This document shows positions 30,751-42,902 of a stretch of DNA of 64,000 nucleotides, piece after piece. A program made the position numbers and the translations under genes. The notes below the pieces were generated by a model that saw nothing but the letters and a program-made list of their open reading frames with translations, ran no database searches and was not told the origin of the DNA. The first letter of the stretch is position 1. The number at the start of each line of letters is the position of its first letter. The stretch is from Aegilops tauschii subsp. strangulata (lineage: Eukaryota > Streptophyta > Magnoliopsida > Poales > Poaceae): assembly GCF_002575655.3 (NCBI RefSeq), contig NC_053037.3:566658880-566722879 (forward strand). Direction: 5' to 3'.

Positions 30751-33700
30751 TGATTCCTGTAGTGCATGATAGAGCCTATGGCTGAAGCATAGGGAACATC
30801 TTTCATTTTCTCTCTATCTCTGCAGTGGTCGGGCATTGAGTCTGACTCAACTTCACACCTTGTAACACAGGCAAGAACCCTTTGTTTGCTTGATCCATTT
30901 TGAACTTCTTCAAAACTTTGTCAAGGTATGTGCTTTGTGAAAGTCCTATCAAGCGTATTGATCTATCTCTATATATCTTGATGCCCAATATGTAAGCAGC
31001 TTCACCGAGGTCCTTCATTGAAAAACTCTTATTCAGGTATCCTTTTATGCTATCCAGAAATTCTATATCATTTCCAATCAACAATATGTCATCCGCATAT
31101 AATATTATAAATGCTACAGAGCTCCCACTCACTTTCTTGTAAATACAGGCTTCTCCAAAAGTCTGTATAAAACCATATGCTTTGATCACACTATCAAAAC
31201 GTTTATTCCAACTCCGAGAGGTTTGCACCAGTCCATAAATGGATCGCTGGAGCTTGCACACTTTGTTAGCACATTTTGGATCGATAAAACCTTCATGCTG
31301 AATCATATACAACTCTTCTTCCAGAAATCCATTCAGGAATGCAGTCTTTACATCCATTTGCAAAATTTTATAATCATAAAATATGGCAATAGCTAACATG
31401 ATTCGGACGGACTTAAGCATCGCTACGGGTGAGAAGGTCTCATCGTAGTCAACTCCTTGAACTTCTCAAAAACCTTTCGCAACAAGTCGAGCTTTGTAGA
31501 CAGTAATATTACCGTCAGCGCTTGTCTTCTTCTTGAAGATCCATTTATTTTCGATGGCTTGCGGATCATCGGGCAAGTCAACCAAAGTCCACACTTTGTT
31601 CTCATACATGGATCCCAACTCAGATTTCATGGCTTCAAGCCATTTTGCAGAATCTGGGCTCATCATCGCTTCCTCATAGTTCGTAGGTTCGTCATGGTCT
31701 AGTAACATGACTTCCAGAATAGGATTACCGTACCACTCTGGTGCAGATATTACTCCGGTTGACCTACGAGGTTCTGTAGTAACTTGATCTGAAGTTCAAT
31801 GATCATCATCATTAGCTTCCTCACTAATTGGTGTAGATGTCACAGGAACCGGTTTCTGTGATGAACTACTTTCCAACAAGGGAGCAGGTACAGTTACCTC
31901 ATCAAGTTCTACTTTCCTCCCACTCACTTCTTTCGAGAGAAGCTCCTTCTCTAGAAAGGATCCATTCTTAGCAACGAATGTCTTGCCTTCGGATCTATGA
32001 TAGAAGGTGTACCCAATAGTTTCTTTTGGGTATCCTATGAAGACACATTTCTCCGGTTTGGGTTCGAGCTTATCAGGTTGAAGCTTTTTCACATGAGCAT
32101 CGCAGCCCCAAACTTTAAGAAACGAAAACTTTGGTTTCTTGCCAAACCAAAGTTCATAAGGCGTTGCCTCAACGGATTTAGACGGTGCCCCATTTAACGT
32201 GAATGCAGCCGTCTCTAGAGCATAACCCCAAAACGATAGTGGTAAATCAGTAAGAGACATCATAGATCGCACCATATCTAGTAAAGTAAGATTACGACGT
32301 TCGGACACAGCATTACGCTGTGGTGTTCCGGGTGGCGTGAGTTGGGAAACTATTCCGCATTGTTTCAAATGTAGACCAAACTCGTAACTCAAATATTCTC
32401 CTCGATGATCAGATCGTAGAAACTTTATTTTCTTGTTACGATGATTTTCCTCTTCACTCTGAAATTCTTAGAACTTTTCAAATGTTTCACACATATGTTT
32501 CATTAAGTAGATATACCCATATCTGCTAAAATCATCTGTGAAGGTGAGAAAATAAGGATACTCGCCGCGAGCCTCAATATTCATCGGACCACGTACAACA
32601 ATATGTATGATCTCCAACAAATCTGTTGCTCGGTCCATTGTTCCGGAGAACGACGTTTTAGTCATCTTGCCCATAAGGCATGGTTCGCAAGTACCAAGTG
32701 ATTCATAATCAAGTGATTCCAAAAGTCCATCAGTATGGAGTTTCTTCATGCGCTTTACACCAATATGACCCAAACGGCAGTGCCACAAATAAGTTGCACT
32801 ATCATTATCAACTCTGCATCTTTTCGCTTCAACATTATTAATATGTGTATCACTACTATCGAGATTCAACAAAAATAGACCACTCTTCAAGGGTGCATGA
32901 CCATAAAAGATATTACTCATATAAATAAAACAACCATTATTCTCAGATTTAAATGAATAACCATCTTGCATCAAACAAGATCTAGAAATAATGTTCATGC
33001 TCAACGCTGGCACCAAATAACAATTATTTAGGTCAAACTAATCCTGAAGGTAGATGTAGAGATAGCGTGCCGACGGCGATCACATCGACTTTGGAACCAT
33101 TTCCCACGCGCATCGTCACCTCGTCCTTAGCCAGTCTTCGCTTAATCCGTAGTCCCTGTTTCGAGTTGCAAATATTAGCAACAGAACCAGTATCAAATAC
33201 CCAGGTGCTACTGCGAGCTCTACTAAGGTACACATCAATAACATGTATATCACATATACATTTGTTCACCTTGCTATCCTTCTTATCTGCCAAATACATG
33301 GGGCAGTTCCGCTTCCAGTGACCAGTATGTTTGAATTAGAAGCACTCAGTCTCAGGCTTAGGTCCAGACTTGGGTTTCTTCTCCTAAGCAGCAACTTGTT
33401 TTGCCGTTCTTCTTGAAGTTTCCCTTCTTCTTCCCTTACCATTTTTCTTGAAACTGGTGGTTTTGTTGACAATCAACACTTCATGCTCCTTCTTGATTTC
33501 TACCTCTGCAGCCTTTAGCATTGCGAAGAGCTTGGGAATTGTCTTATCCATCCCTTGTATATTATAGTTCATCACGAAGCTCTTGTAGCTTGGTTGCAGT
33601 GATTGAAGAATTCTGTCAATGACACTATCATCCGGAAGATTAACTCCCAGTTGAATCAAGTGATTGTTATACCCAGATGCTCACTCACAGAACTATTCTC

Positions 33701-34087
33701 CTCCATCTTGCAGTTGTAGAACTTATTGGAGACTTCATATCTCTCAATCTAGGCATTTGCTTGAAAAATTAACTTCAACTCCTGGAACATCTCATATGCT
33801 CCATGACGTTCAAAACGTCATTGAAGTCCCAGTTCTAAGCCGTAAAGCATGGCACACTGAACTATCGAGTAGTCATCAGCTTTGCTCTGCCAGACGTTCA
33901 TAACATCTGGTGTTGCTCCTGCAGTAGGTCTGGCACCTAGCGGTGCTTCCAGGACGTAATTCTTCTGTGCAGCAATGAGGATAATCCTCAAGTTACGGAC
34001 AGAGTCCGTGTAATTGCTACCATCATCTTTCAACTTTGCTTTCTCAAGAAACGCATTAAAATTCAACGGAACAACAGCACGGGCCAT

Positions 34088-35303
34088 CTATCTACAACAA
34101 CATAGACAACCAAAATACTATCATGTACTAAGTTCATGATAAATTTAAGTTCGGTTAATCATATTACTTAACAACTCCCACTTAGATAGACATCCATGTA
34201 ATCATCTAAGTGATCGCGTGATCCAAATAAACTAAACCAGGTCTGATCATCACGTGAGATGGAGTAGTTTTCAATGGTGAACATCACTATGTTGATCATA
34301 TCTACTATATGATTCACGCTCGACCTTTCGATCTCAGTGTTTCGAGGCCATATCTGGATATGCTAGGCTCGTCAAGTTTAACCTGAGTATTCCGCGTGTG
34401 CAAAACTGGCTTGCACCCGTTGTAGATGAACATAGAGCTTATCACACCCAATCATCACATGGTGTCTCAGCACGACAAACTTTGGCAACAGTGCATACTC
34501 AGGGACAACACTTTTATCTTGAAATTTAGTGAGAGATCATCTTATAATGCAACCGTCAATCAAAGAAAAATGAGATGCATAAAAGATAAACATCACATGC
34601 AATCAATATAAGTGATATGCTATGGCCCTCATCATCTTGTGCTTGTGATCTCCATCTCCGAAGCACCATCATGATCACCATCGTCACCGGCGCGACACCT
34701 TAATCTCCATCGTAGCATCGTTGTCGTCTCGCCAACTATTGCTTCTATGACTATCGCTACCGCTTAGTGATAAAGTAAAGCAATTACAGGGCGATTGCAT
34801 TGCATACAATAAAGCGACAACCATATGGCTCCTGCCAGTCGCCAATAACTCAGTTACAAAACATGATCATCTCATACAATAAAATATAGCATCATGCCTT
34901 GACCATATCACATCACAACATGCCCTGCAAAAACAAGTTAGAGGTCCTCTACTTTGTAGTTGCAAATTTTACGTGGCTGCTACGGGCTGAGCAAGAACCG
35001 TTCTTACCAACGCATCAAAACCACAACGATAGTTCGTCAAGTTAGTGCCGTTTTAACCTTCTCAAGGACCGGGCATAGCCACACTCGGTTCAACTAAAGT
35101 TGGAGAAACTGACACCTGCCAGCCACCTGTGTGCAAAGCACGTTGGTAGAACCAGTCTCGCGTAAGCGTACGCGTAATGTCGGTCCGGGCCGCTTCATCC
35201 AACAATACCGCCGAACCAAAGTGTGGCATGCTGGTAAGCAGTATGACTTGTATCGCCCACAACTCACTTGTGTTCTACTCGTGCATATAACATCTACGCA
35301 TAA
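34088..35303 (-). other. Copia leader between primer-binding site and gag
   Basis: Untranslated leader region of about 1.2 kb. Small frames are present, but no domain or RNA gene was recognised. Confidence 0.5.
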
Positions 35304-35320
35304 ACCTGGCTCGGATGCCA
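35304..35320 (-). other. Copia primer-binding site, diverged
   Basis: Minus-strand TGGCATCCGAGCCAGG follows the LTR end at 35322 by one base. It differs from the canonical TGGTATCAGAGC at two positions, consistent with decay or a family-specific variant. Confidence 0.65.
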
Positions 35321-35321
35321 C

Positions 35322-37059
35322 TGTCGGGGAACGTAGTAATTTCAAAATTTTCCTACGCACACGCAAGATCATGGTGATGCATAGCAACGAGAGTGGAGAG
35401 TGTTGTCCACGTACCCTCGTAGACCGAAAGTGGAAGCGTTAGCACAACGCGGTTGATGTAGTCGTACGTCTTCATGATCTGACCGATCCAAGTATCGAAC
35501 GTACGACACCTCCGAGTTCAGCACACGTTCAGCTCGATGACGTCTCGCGAACTCCCATCCAGCAGAGCTTCACGGGAGAGTTCCATCAGCACGACGGCGT
35601 CATGACGGTGATGATGTTGCTACCGACGCAGGGCTTCGCCTAAGCACCGCTAAGATATGACCGAGGTGGAATATGGTGGAGGGGGGCACCGCACACGGCT
35701 GGGAGAGATCAACAGATCAACTTGTGTGTCTAGATGTGCCCCCCTGCCCCCGTATATAAAGGAGCAAGGGGGGAGAGGCGGCCGGCCAAGGAGGGCGCGC
35801 CAAGGGGGGAGTCCTACTCCCCCCGGGAGTAGGACTCCTCCTTTCCTTGTTGGAGTAGGAGAAGGGAAGGAAGGGAGAGAGGAGGAGAAGGAAAAGGGGG
35901 GGCGCCGCCCCCTCCTTGTCAAATTCGGACTAGTGGGGGAGGGGGCGCGCGGCTACCCTGGCCGCCCTTCTCTTCTCCCACTAAGGCCCATTAGGCCAAA
36001 TATACTCCCTGGGGGCTTCCGGTAACCCCCCGGTACTCCGGTAAATGTCCGAAACCTCCCGAAACACTTCCGATGTCCGAACATAGTCATCCAATATATC
36101 GATCTTTATATCTCGACCATTTCGAGACTGCTCGTCATGTCCGTGATCAGATCCGGAACTCCGAACTACCTTCGGTTCATCAAAACACATAAACTCATAT
36201 TACCGATCGCCACCGAACGTTAAGCGTGCGGAGCCTACAGGTTCGAGAAATATGTAGACATGACCAAGACACATCTCCGGTCAATAACCAATAGCGGAAC
36301 CTGGATGCTCATATTGGCTCCCACATATTCTACGAAAATCATTATCGGTCAAACCGCATAACAACATACGTTGTTCCCTTTGTGATTGATATGTTACTTG
36401 CCCGAGATTTGATCGTCGGTATCTCAATACCTAGTTCAATCTCGTTACCGGCAAGTCTCTTTACTCGTTCCATAATGCATCATGCCGCAACTAACTCATT
36501 AGTTACAATGCTTGCAAGGCTTATAATGATGTGTATTATCGAGTGGGCCCAGAGATACCTCTCCGACAATCGGAGTGACAAATCCTAATCTCGATATACG
36601 CCAACTCAACAAGTACCTTTGGAGACACCTGTAGAGCACCTTTATAATTGCCCATTTACGTTGTGACGTTTGGTAGCACACAAAGTGTTCCTCCGGTAAA
36701 CGGGAGTTGCATAATCTCATAGTCATAGGAACATGTATAAGTCATGAAGAAAGCAACAACAACATACTAAACGATCAAGTGCTAAGCTAACGGAATGGGT
36801 CATGTCAATCACATCATTCTCCTAATGATGTGATCCCGTTAATCAAATGACAACTCATGTCCATGGTTAGGAAACTCAACCATCTTCGATTAACGAGCTA
36901 GTCAAGTAGAGGCATACTAGTGACACTATGTTTGTCTATCTATTCACACATGTATTATGTTTCCGGTTAATACAATTCTAGCATGAATAATAAACATTTA
37001 TCATGATATGAGGAAATAAATAATAACTTTATTATTGCCTCTAGGGCATATTTCCTTCA
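35322..37059 (-). repeat. 5' LTR of the copia element (1738 bp)
   Basis: Starts TGAAGGAAATATGCCCTAG at 37059 and ends CCCCGACA at 35322. A TATA-like TTTATATACGG lies at about 35751-35761, before a segment with Pro-rich chance frames. It is the only complete LTR of this family in the window. Confidence 0.88.
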
Positions 37060-38070
37060 CGTGGACACTACCGCATCCCCATGCAGGCGGTTGGGTCCGC
37101 CGTCGGCATGCTCGTTGCCAACTTTGCCACCGCCTCCATGGGCCACCTCTCCAAGGTAGCTACGATGGGACCCTCCAAAACCCTAGTCACCTCCGTCGAT
37201 GTCATCTGTCGTGACCCCCTGGCGCTACCCGCTCCTGCTGTTGATGCTTCCTCCCAAGGCCCACCTGACTCCTGCATTGACAAAATCGACGTCTCCTAGC
37301 CCACCACCCCGCTGGTCCAGGGGGAGGTCACTGCGGATGCTGGTCTCATCTCTTCGGCGGGGCCGGCGGTGCCTCCTTCCCCGGCGTTCTCTCCCGGCCG
37401 ACGTCGGAGCGCTCGCCTTGCCGGCATTGAGGCCCCAACCTACACGACCATTCTGCAGAAGGCCACCCAGTGCATGCGCTCTCTCAAGGAAGGCAAGCTC
37501 TCCGCTGGGGGGAAGAACCTGATCCCGGCTGCGTAACTCATCGGCATGGCCGGCGAGGTTTCTGCTCCCTTGCCCCGTTGCGACGTACTGGAGCTGGCGG
37601 CTGCCTGCGACGTCCCCGTTTCTGCTCTCGATGGTGGCAGCATCAGTGACTAATGCATTGGCACCCTTGGCTAGGCCTTAGTGTGCTCGCAATCCCTAAT
37701 CGCCCCCTGGTGCGATTTGTATCCTTTCTAGTTCGGCTCCGACCATAGGTTATTGCTCTCCCGAGCTTGGTTGGAGACCCTTTCCTTCGTTGGCCACCTG
37801 TCGTTTAGGCCTGCTTTCACTTCATGGTTGGTCCGTTAGAGTGCCCCAGTCCGGCCTTGTATCGCTTGTTTTCTGGTGTTTCCTTAGTTTCCCATGAATC
37901 GCAAAACTAGTTTCGTCTTGTGGAATGTCCGTGGTCTTGGCAGGAACTAAGAATGTATTGACGTTAAATCTGCCTTCTCGGGCCTAGATGCCTCCTTCAT
38001 CTGCCATTAAGAAACTAAACTAGACGACATCTCAGTCTTTAAGGCTGCCTCCTTCCTCCCCCTAGTCTTC
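37060..38070 (+). mobile_element. LINE (non-LTR retrotransposon) fragment, end of ORF1 and start of ORF2
   Basis: The plus strand shows the end of an ORF1-like protein (frameshifted pieces between 37061 and 37650, including ATQCMRSLKEGKL and GMAGEVSAPLPR). After a spacer of about 240 bp comes the start of an endonuclease ORF. It is bounded on the left by the copia LTR and on the right by the long LTR at 38071, so both ends are missing. Confidence 0.75.
37894..38070 (+). pseudogene. LINE ORF2 N-terminus (AP-type endonuclease), truncated
   Basis: ATG at 37894 gives MNRKTSFVLWNVRGLG, the signature start of plant LINE ORF2. About 35 codons later comes ETKLDD, matching the conserved (Q)ETK endonuclease motif. 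Two in-frame stops (after GLGRN and before ETKL) and truncation by the long-LTR element at 38071 make it a fossil. Confidence 0.75.
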
Positions 38071-41000
38071 TGTAACACCACGGATGTAACATTCCTTATT
38101 TGTACTCCAACTCTTGCCATTTCCGGCTACGTGATATGTTATTTCCTCCGTGGTTGGGTTTCTGTCTTTTGTTTTGCATTTTGTTCATGTCATGCATTCC
38201 ATCTCATGTCATCATGTGCTTCTCATTTGCATTCGTATTCGTCTCATGCATCCGGTCACTTTCCCCGTTGTCCATTTCGCAATCCGACACTCCCACACGC
38301 ACCCGTTGCACCCCTCAAGTCTCGTTTCGTGAGTGGGAGAAAAACGTTCTCGGAATGGGTCGAGATTTGTCGAGTGGCCTTGGTACATCACCGGTAGGCC
38401 GCCTGTCTAATTTCGTTCCATTTGGAGGTCGTTTGATGCCCCAACGGTTAACCGGGTAACTGCAAAAGCCTCTCTATCTTTGTAGCCCAGCACCCCTCCA
38501 AAACAGCCCACTAGCCCATCTAAACCACACCTCATTTGGACTCTCCTTGCTCCCTCTACCTATATAAAAGCCTCTGCCCCCGAAATTCGTGGTACAAACC
38601 CTAGCCTTCCTCTTCCTCATGCCGCCGGACATGTCCACCCTCGCCGGACATGTCCAGCAGCCACGTCGCTCCGACCAATGAGAGGCCACCACGTCATCTC
38701 CGCCGCCCCCGCGCCCAATCGCCACCAGCCACATCACCTCTCCACCTCCTCCACTTCGCCGGGCCCGCCGGAGCCCAACCGCGTCCCGGCGCGGGCCTAT
38801 CTGGGCCCGACGAGCCCCGCGCCTCCGCCGCCCGCTCGCTCCACTCCAGCGCGTGCGCCGCCGCCGCACATCACCAGATCCCCGCCAAAACCTCGCCGCC
38901 GAACCATTCTCCGCCGCCCGCCGGCTTCCCCGCCACGATGGCGCCTCCGCCGCGCCTTTGCACCGCTCGCCGCCGCTGCCCACACCATCGCGCGCCACCT
39001 CGCATCGCCGCCCGCCGGCGCAGCCCCACGCCACCGGATCCGCAGCGCCTCCGTGCCGAGCTCGCCCCCTTCCACCGGATCCAGCCGGGATGGACCAGGA
39101 TCCACCGCCTCTACCTCGCCCAACGCCGATACTCCACGCCTGCCCGCTCGCCGGAACCGGAGCTCCGTCCGGACGCCCCCATGGCCTCGGGCCATCCTCT
39201 GCCCCGATCTGGAAGCCGCCGTCCAGGAACCCCGTCGTCCACCGAACCAAACGACTCCACCCCGCCGTACCGCTTCGTCCAGTTGAACCCCACAGTCCAG
39301 TTTTCCTCGGGGTATAAAAATTCTGCCAAGTCCCTAATATTTTTATGCCCTCTTCTTCATGTCGTATCTACATGCTCGGTGCTCCGAATCATGCATATGA
39401 TATATAAATATGTTCGCCTCGTGATGCTCCTCATGTTAGTGTTATTTGCATGCATATTACTGTCCATATTGATGTCATTATCCTCGTTGCAAAAGTGCTA
39501 TATGATGTTGTCTGCTGAAATTTATCATAACTTACTGATTTGTCATTTTCATTGCGTTTTGTGTATGTATCCTATGAACAAGATGTCTATATGTTTTTCG
39601 AGCATCTCCATGCCATCTCTGAAGTGGTGCAAGCCTTGTATTTTTATGAGGTATGTGGTGACTAGCACAAGCATGCAAAGTAGGCTATGTGATGTTGCTG
39701 TTTCAGACACTAATTTTTGCTGTGTTTTCCTGTTACATTTTGATGCTATGTTGCCATGTTGCTACCATGAGCTCCATGCACATTTTGAGATAGTTCAGTA
39801 AGAGTGTTTTAAAGATCTGGTATTGCTTATCCATTCATGCGTCTGGTTGCAATTATGGAGTACTCTAGCTTGTCATTTCCGTGCTCTACTTTTACTAAAT
39901 ATTGTTCCTGGCAGATTGCTAACATGAGATTCAGCTTTGCCATGTGTTTTGCTAGTGATCCATGTACCCTATGGACTTGCTGTTGCCATGTTTAGCTTCA
40001 TGATTGTGCCTACTTACTGTTGGTTACCTTGTTATGCCATGAAATGCTTCGTGATGAGTGGCATGAGCTTGCAAAGTTGCTATCATGACTCTGTTTCTGT
40101 CATGCTCTGTTTTTCTTCTATGTCTGAAACTGATTATATAACTTGCCATGTTTGCATTGATGCTACCATCTTGTCCATGCATTCTTGGTTAAAGTTCAGT
40201 AAGGGAGATTTGTTCTATGTCTTGCCTTTGTTTGCCATGATATACTCCTGTAGCATGTTGTTTGCTAACTCTAAACATTGCTACCTGGTGCTGTTTATAC
40301 CATTTGGCATATTTGCCATGATCTTTTAGGCTTGTTCTAGTGAGTTCTAGCAGGAGCTCGGTGTCATGGTTTGTAGAGCTTCACGTGTACTTTACAGTTA
40401 TATGCTTTGTTGTCTTGTTCGAGTGCTTTAGCATAGTTTCTTGATGCATTCTAAGTGCGATGATGCTGTTAAGCGCAGATTTGCATCATTCTTGTTTTGC
40501 TTGTCATTTGCAAACCGTGCATCCGTTTCTGGTCATCCTTATATCGATTTTGACCAAAATCTCTCACTCTTTCCAGCCGCATACTTGGTTGGCCAAGTTG
40601 ATGCCTTGATCATCTTTTCCCTTCCGGAATAGCCATATGCATTGCACATCATACCTTGCATTCCATGCCATGTCTTGCATCTGTTGCTTGTGCATTCCAC
40701 CATGATTGATTGTTGTTCCGTTTCTTGTGTTCTTGCTTTGGGAAGAGCCGGGAGACGACTACGTGAACGAGGGACCTGTTGAGTACGCTAACGAGGAGCA
40801 ACCTTTCGACAACTCTGAGAACTTTGAAGGCAAGATGACCATTACCCTCGATATCACTTCTATCTTTGCTTGCTAGTTGTTCATTCTATCGCTATGTTGT
40901 GCTACCTACCACTTGTTTATCATGCCTCCCATATTGCCATGTCAAGCCTCTAACCCACCTTCCTAGCAAACCGTTGTTTTGCTATGTTACCGCTTTTGCT

Positions 41001-42418
41001 CAGCCCCTCTTATAGCGTTGTTAGTTGCAGGTGAAGTTGAAGATTGCTCCATGTTGGAACATGGTTATGTTGGGATATCACAATATCTCTTATTTTCATT
41101 AATGCATCTATATACTTGGTAAAGGGTGAAAGGCTTGTCCTTATGCCTGGTGTTTTGTTCCACTCTTGCCGCACTAGTTTCCGTCATACCGGTGTTATGT
41201 TCCTTACGCGGTTGGGGTTATGGGACCCCCTTGACAGTTCGGTTTGAATGAAACTCCTCCAGCAAGGGCCAACCTTGGTTTTACATTTGCCTAACAATCT
41301 ATAACCTTCCCTCGGGGTTGCAAACCCGAGGGTCATCTTTATTTTAACCGCCCCCCCGGGCCAGTGCTCCTCTGAGTGTTGGTCCGAACCGAGCAGCCTG
41401 CAGGGCCACCTCAGGGAAACTCGAGGGCTGGTTTTACTCGTAGCTTGACTCAACCGGTGTGCCCTGAGAACGAGATATGTGCAGCTCCTATCGGGATTGG
41501 TCGGCACATTCAGGCGGTCTTGCTGGTCTTGTTTTACCATTGTCGAAATGTCTTGTAATCGGGATTTCGAGTCTGATCGGGTTGTTCCGGGAGAAGGAAT
41601 ATCCTTCATTGATCGTGAGAGCTTGTGATGGGCTAAGTTGGGAAACCCCTGCAGGGTATAAACTTTCGAGAGCCGTGCCCGCGGTTATGCGGCAGGTGGG
41701 AATTTGTTAATATCTGATTGTAGAGAACTTGACACTTGACTTAATTAAAATTCATCAACCGCGTGTGTAGCCGTGATGTTCTCTTTTTAGCGAAGTCCGG
41801 GAAGTGAACACGGTTTGGGTTATGTTTGGACGTAAGTAGTTCAGGATCACTTCTAGCTTCACGACCGTTGCGTAGCTGATCATCTCACTCTTATTTGCGT
41901 ATGTTAGGCACCATATTTGCTTAGCGCTTGCTGCAACGCCACCTCATTACCACATCCTACCCATAAGCTTAAATAGTCTTGATCTCGCGGGTTTTAAGAT
42001 TGTTGAGTCCTCTTGACTCACAGATACTACCAAAATAGTTGTAGGTGCTGATGATGCCAGTGCAAGTGATGCTACCGAACTCAAGTGGGAGTTCTACGAA
42101 GACCTTGGTCGTTACTATGTTTCGTTTCCTGGTGATCAGTAGTGGAGCCCAGTTGGGACGATCGGCGATCTAGCATTTGGGGTTATCTTCTTTTCATTTG
42201 GTTGTCCGTAGTCGGAGTATGTGTGTACTCTGAATGATCTATGAATTATATGTTCATTGTGTGAAGTGGCGATTGTAAGCAAACTCTCTTTATCCCTTTC
42301 TTATACATTACATGGGATTTTGTGAAGATGACCCTTCTTGCGACAAAACCACCATGCGGTTATGCCTTTAAGACGTGCCTCGACACGTGGGAGATTTAGC
42401 CGCATCGTGGGCGTTATA
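38071..42418 (+). repeat. 5' LTR of the second long-LTR element (~4.35 kb)
   Basis: TG start at 38071; the end is GCGTTATA where TTACA would be expected, a likely point mutation. A TATA box TATATAAAAG lies at 38561-38570. It is followed by a C-rich leader (38640-39300), a long T-rich stretch with many CATGTTGC-like words (39350-40700), and a unique 3' half. The 383-codon frame at 38650-39801 lies in the C-rich leader and lacks domains. Confidence 0.75.
38561..38570 (+). promoter_or_regulatory. TATA box of the second long LTR
   Basis: TATATAAAAG, about 490 bp into the LTR and followed by a Cys/Pro-codon-rich leader. Position and sequence fit an LTR promoter; U3 would be 0.5 kb and R-U5 3.8 kb. 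Confidence 0.55.
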
Positions 42419-42421
42419 AGT

Positions 42422-42435
42422 TGGTAATCAGAGCC
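42422..42435 (+). other. Primer-binding site of the second long-LTR element
   Basis: TGGTAATCAGAGCC lies three bases after the LTR end. It is the initiator tRNA-Met site with one extra A relative to TGGTATCAGAGCC. Confidence 0.7.
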
Positions 42436-42902
42436 ATCCCCGACTTAGGAGCCCCTTGCTTGATCGAATCGCTGGTGTTGTTGAGTCTAGAAGAAAAATG
42501 TTTTGAGTCTTAGGAGTATATATATCGAAGAGTAGGATTCTTTTTACTCCTCAGTCCCTTCGTCGCTCTGGTGAGGTCTCCTGACGTAGATGTTTTGTCT
42601 TTCCTCTCCTCAAATTTCACTAAATTTTTTTTAGGATCACGCGGGTATCTTGGGATCGTTCTGATATTCTTGTGATGAGAACATTGTTCTTGGTTCCTCA
42701 TGACATTTAGGGGTTGTGGCAGTGTCCCGGGGAGTTGAGCTCCGAAGTGTTGCCGTCACAATTTTATTGTTGAAGTTCTGGAATACCTGAGTTTCGCCGA
42801 TATCGAAAATCTCTTTTATGCAGTTGTAGGTGAGATAACCTCGACGCTACCCAGTACTGGGGCGGGAGTTCGAGAGTATTGCCATAGCTCATATAACGGA
42901 TG
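42436..42902 (+). other. Internal region of the second long-LTR element, left part
   Basis: Leader-like sequence with no open frame of note. It ends with GGATG at 42898-42902, the left copy of the target duplication of the nested gypsy element. Confidence 0.6.

Larger units (their letters stand above)
28590..30764 (+). mobile_element. CACTA transposon carrying a GC-rich gene (Pack-CACTA-like), 2175 bp
   Basis: Right end on the minus strand reads CACTACAGGAATCAGCTATT; left end reads CAGTACTGGAATCAACTAAT, a slightly degenerate inverted partner. The element is flanked by the 3-bp duplication CAT (28587-28589 and 30765-30767), and removing it with one CAT restores the copia reading frame. Subterminal regions are dense in TTTGCCGTCCGC and its complement. 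There is no TNP2-like gene, so it is non-autonomous. The interior carries a promoter and a 224-residue ORF. Confidence 0.88.
27943..34087 (-). pseudogene. Copia gag-pol polyprotein, degenerate and interrupted
   Basis: ATG at 34087. In order: gag (34087-33384), a damaged zinc knuckle with a stop between its first two ligands (about 33340), aspartic protease with WVFDTGS (about 33200), GAG-pre-integrase HHCC region (LWHCRLGH, CEPC; about 32770-32690), integrase, RT with AFLNG and YADD (31420-30803), then after the CACTA the end of RT and RNase H (CDNTAAIALAKES, NIADPLTKPL; 28233-27943). Multiple frameshifts and stops separate the blocks. The first integrase aspartate (usually HTDVCGP) is replaced (HIVVRGP). 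The CACTA entered just after GSIM at 28589. The product cannot be functional. Confidence 0.9.
26691..37059 (-). mobile_element. Ty1/copia retrotransposon, 3' LTR truncated, pol split by a CACTA
   Basis: 5' LTR 35322-37059, primer-binding site at about 35304, degenerate gag-pol 34087-27943, polypurine tract 27911-27920 and a shortened 3' LTR 26691-27909. The gene order gag-protease-integrase-RT-RNaseH fixes it as copia. The LTR start TGAAGGAAATATGCCCTAG is shared with the separate plus-strand LTR at 51166. It is related to BARE-1/Angela-type Triticeae elements, but the exact family is uncertain. A 2175-bp CACTA sits in pol at 28590-30764. The right flank CGTGG (37060-37064) has no partner because the left end is lost. 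Confidence 0.9.

Noticed and set aside
38650..39801. 383-codon ORF in the second long LTR
   Set aside because: Begins in a C-rich low-complexity leader and ends in T-rich sequence; no recognisable domain; overlapping long frames on both strands.
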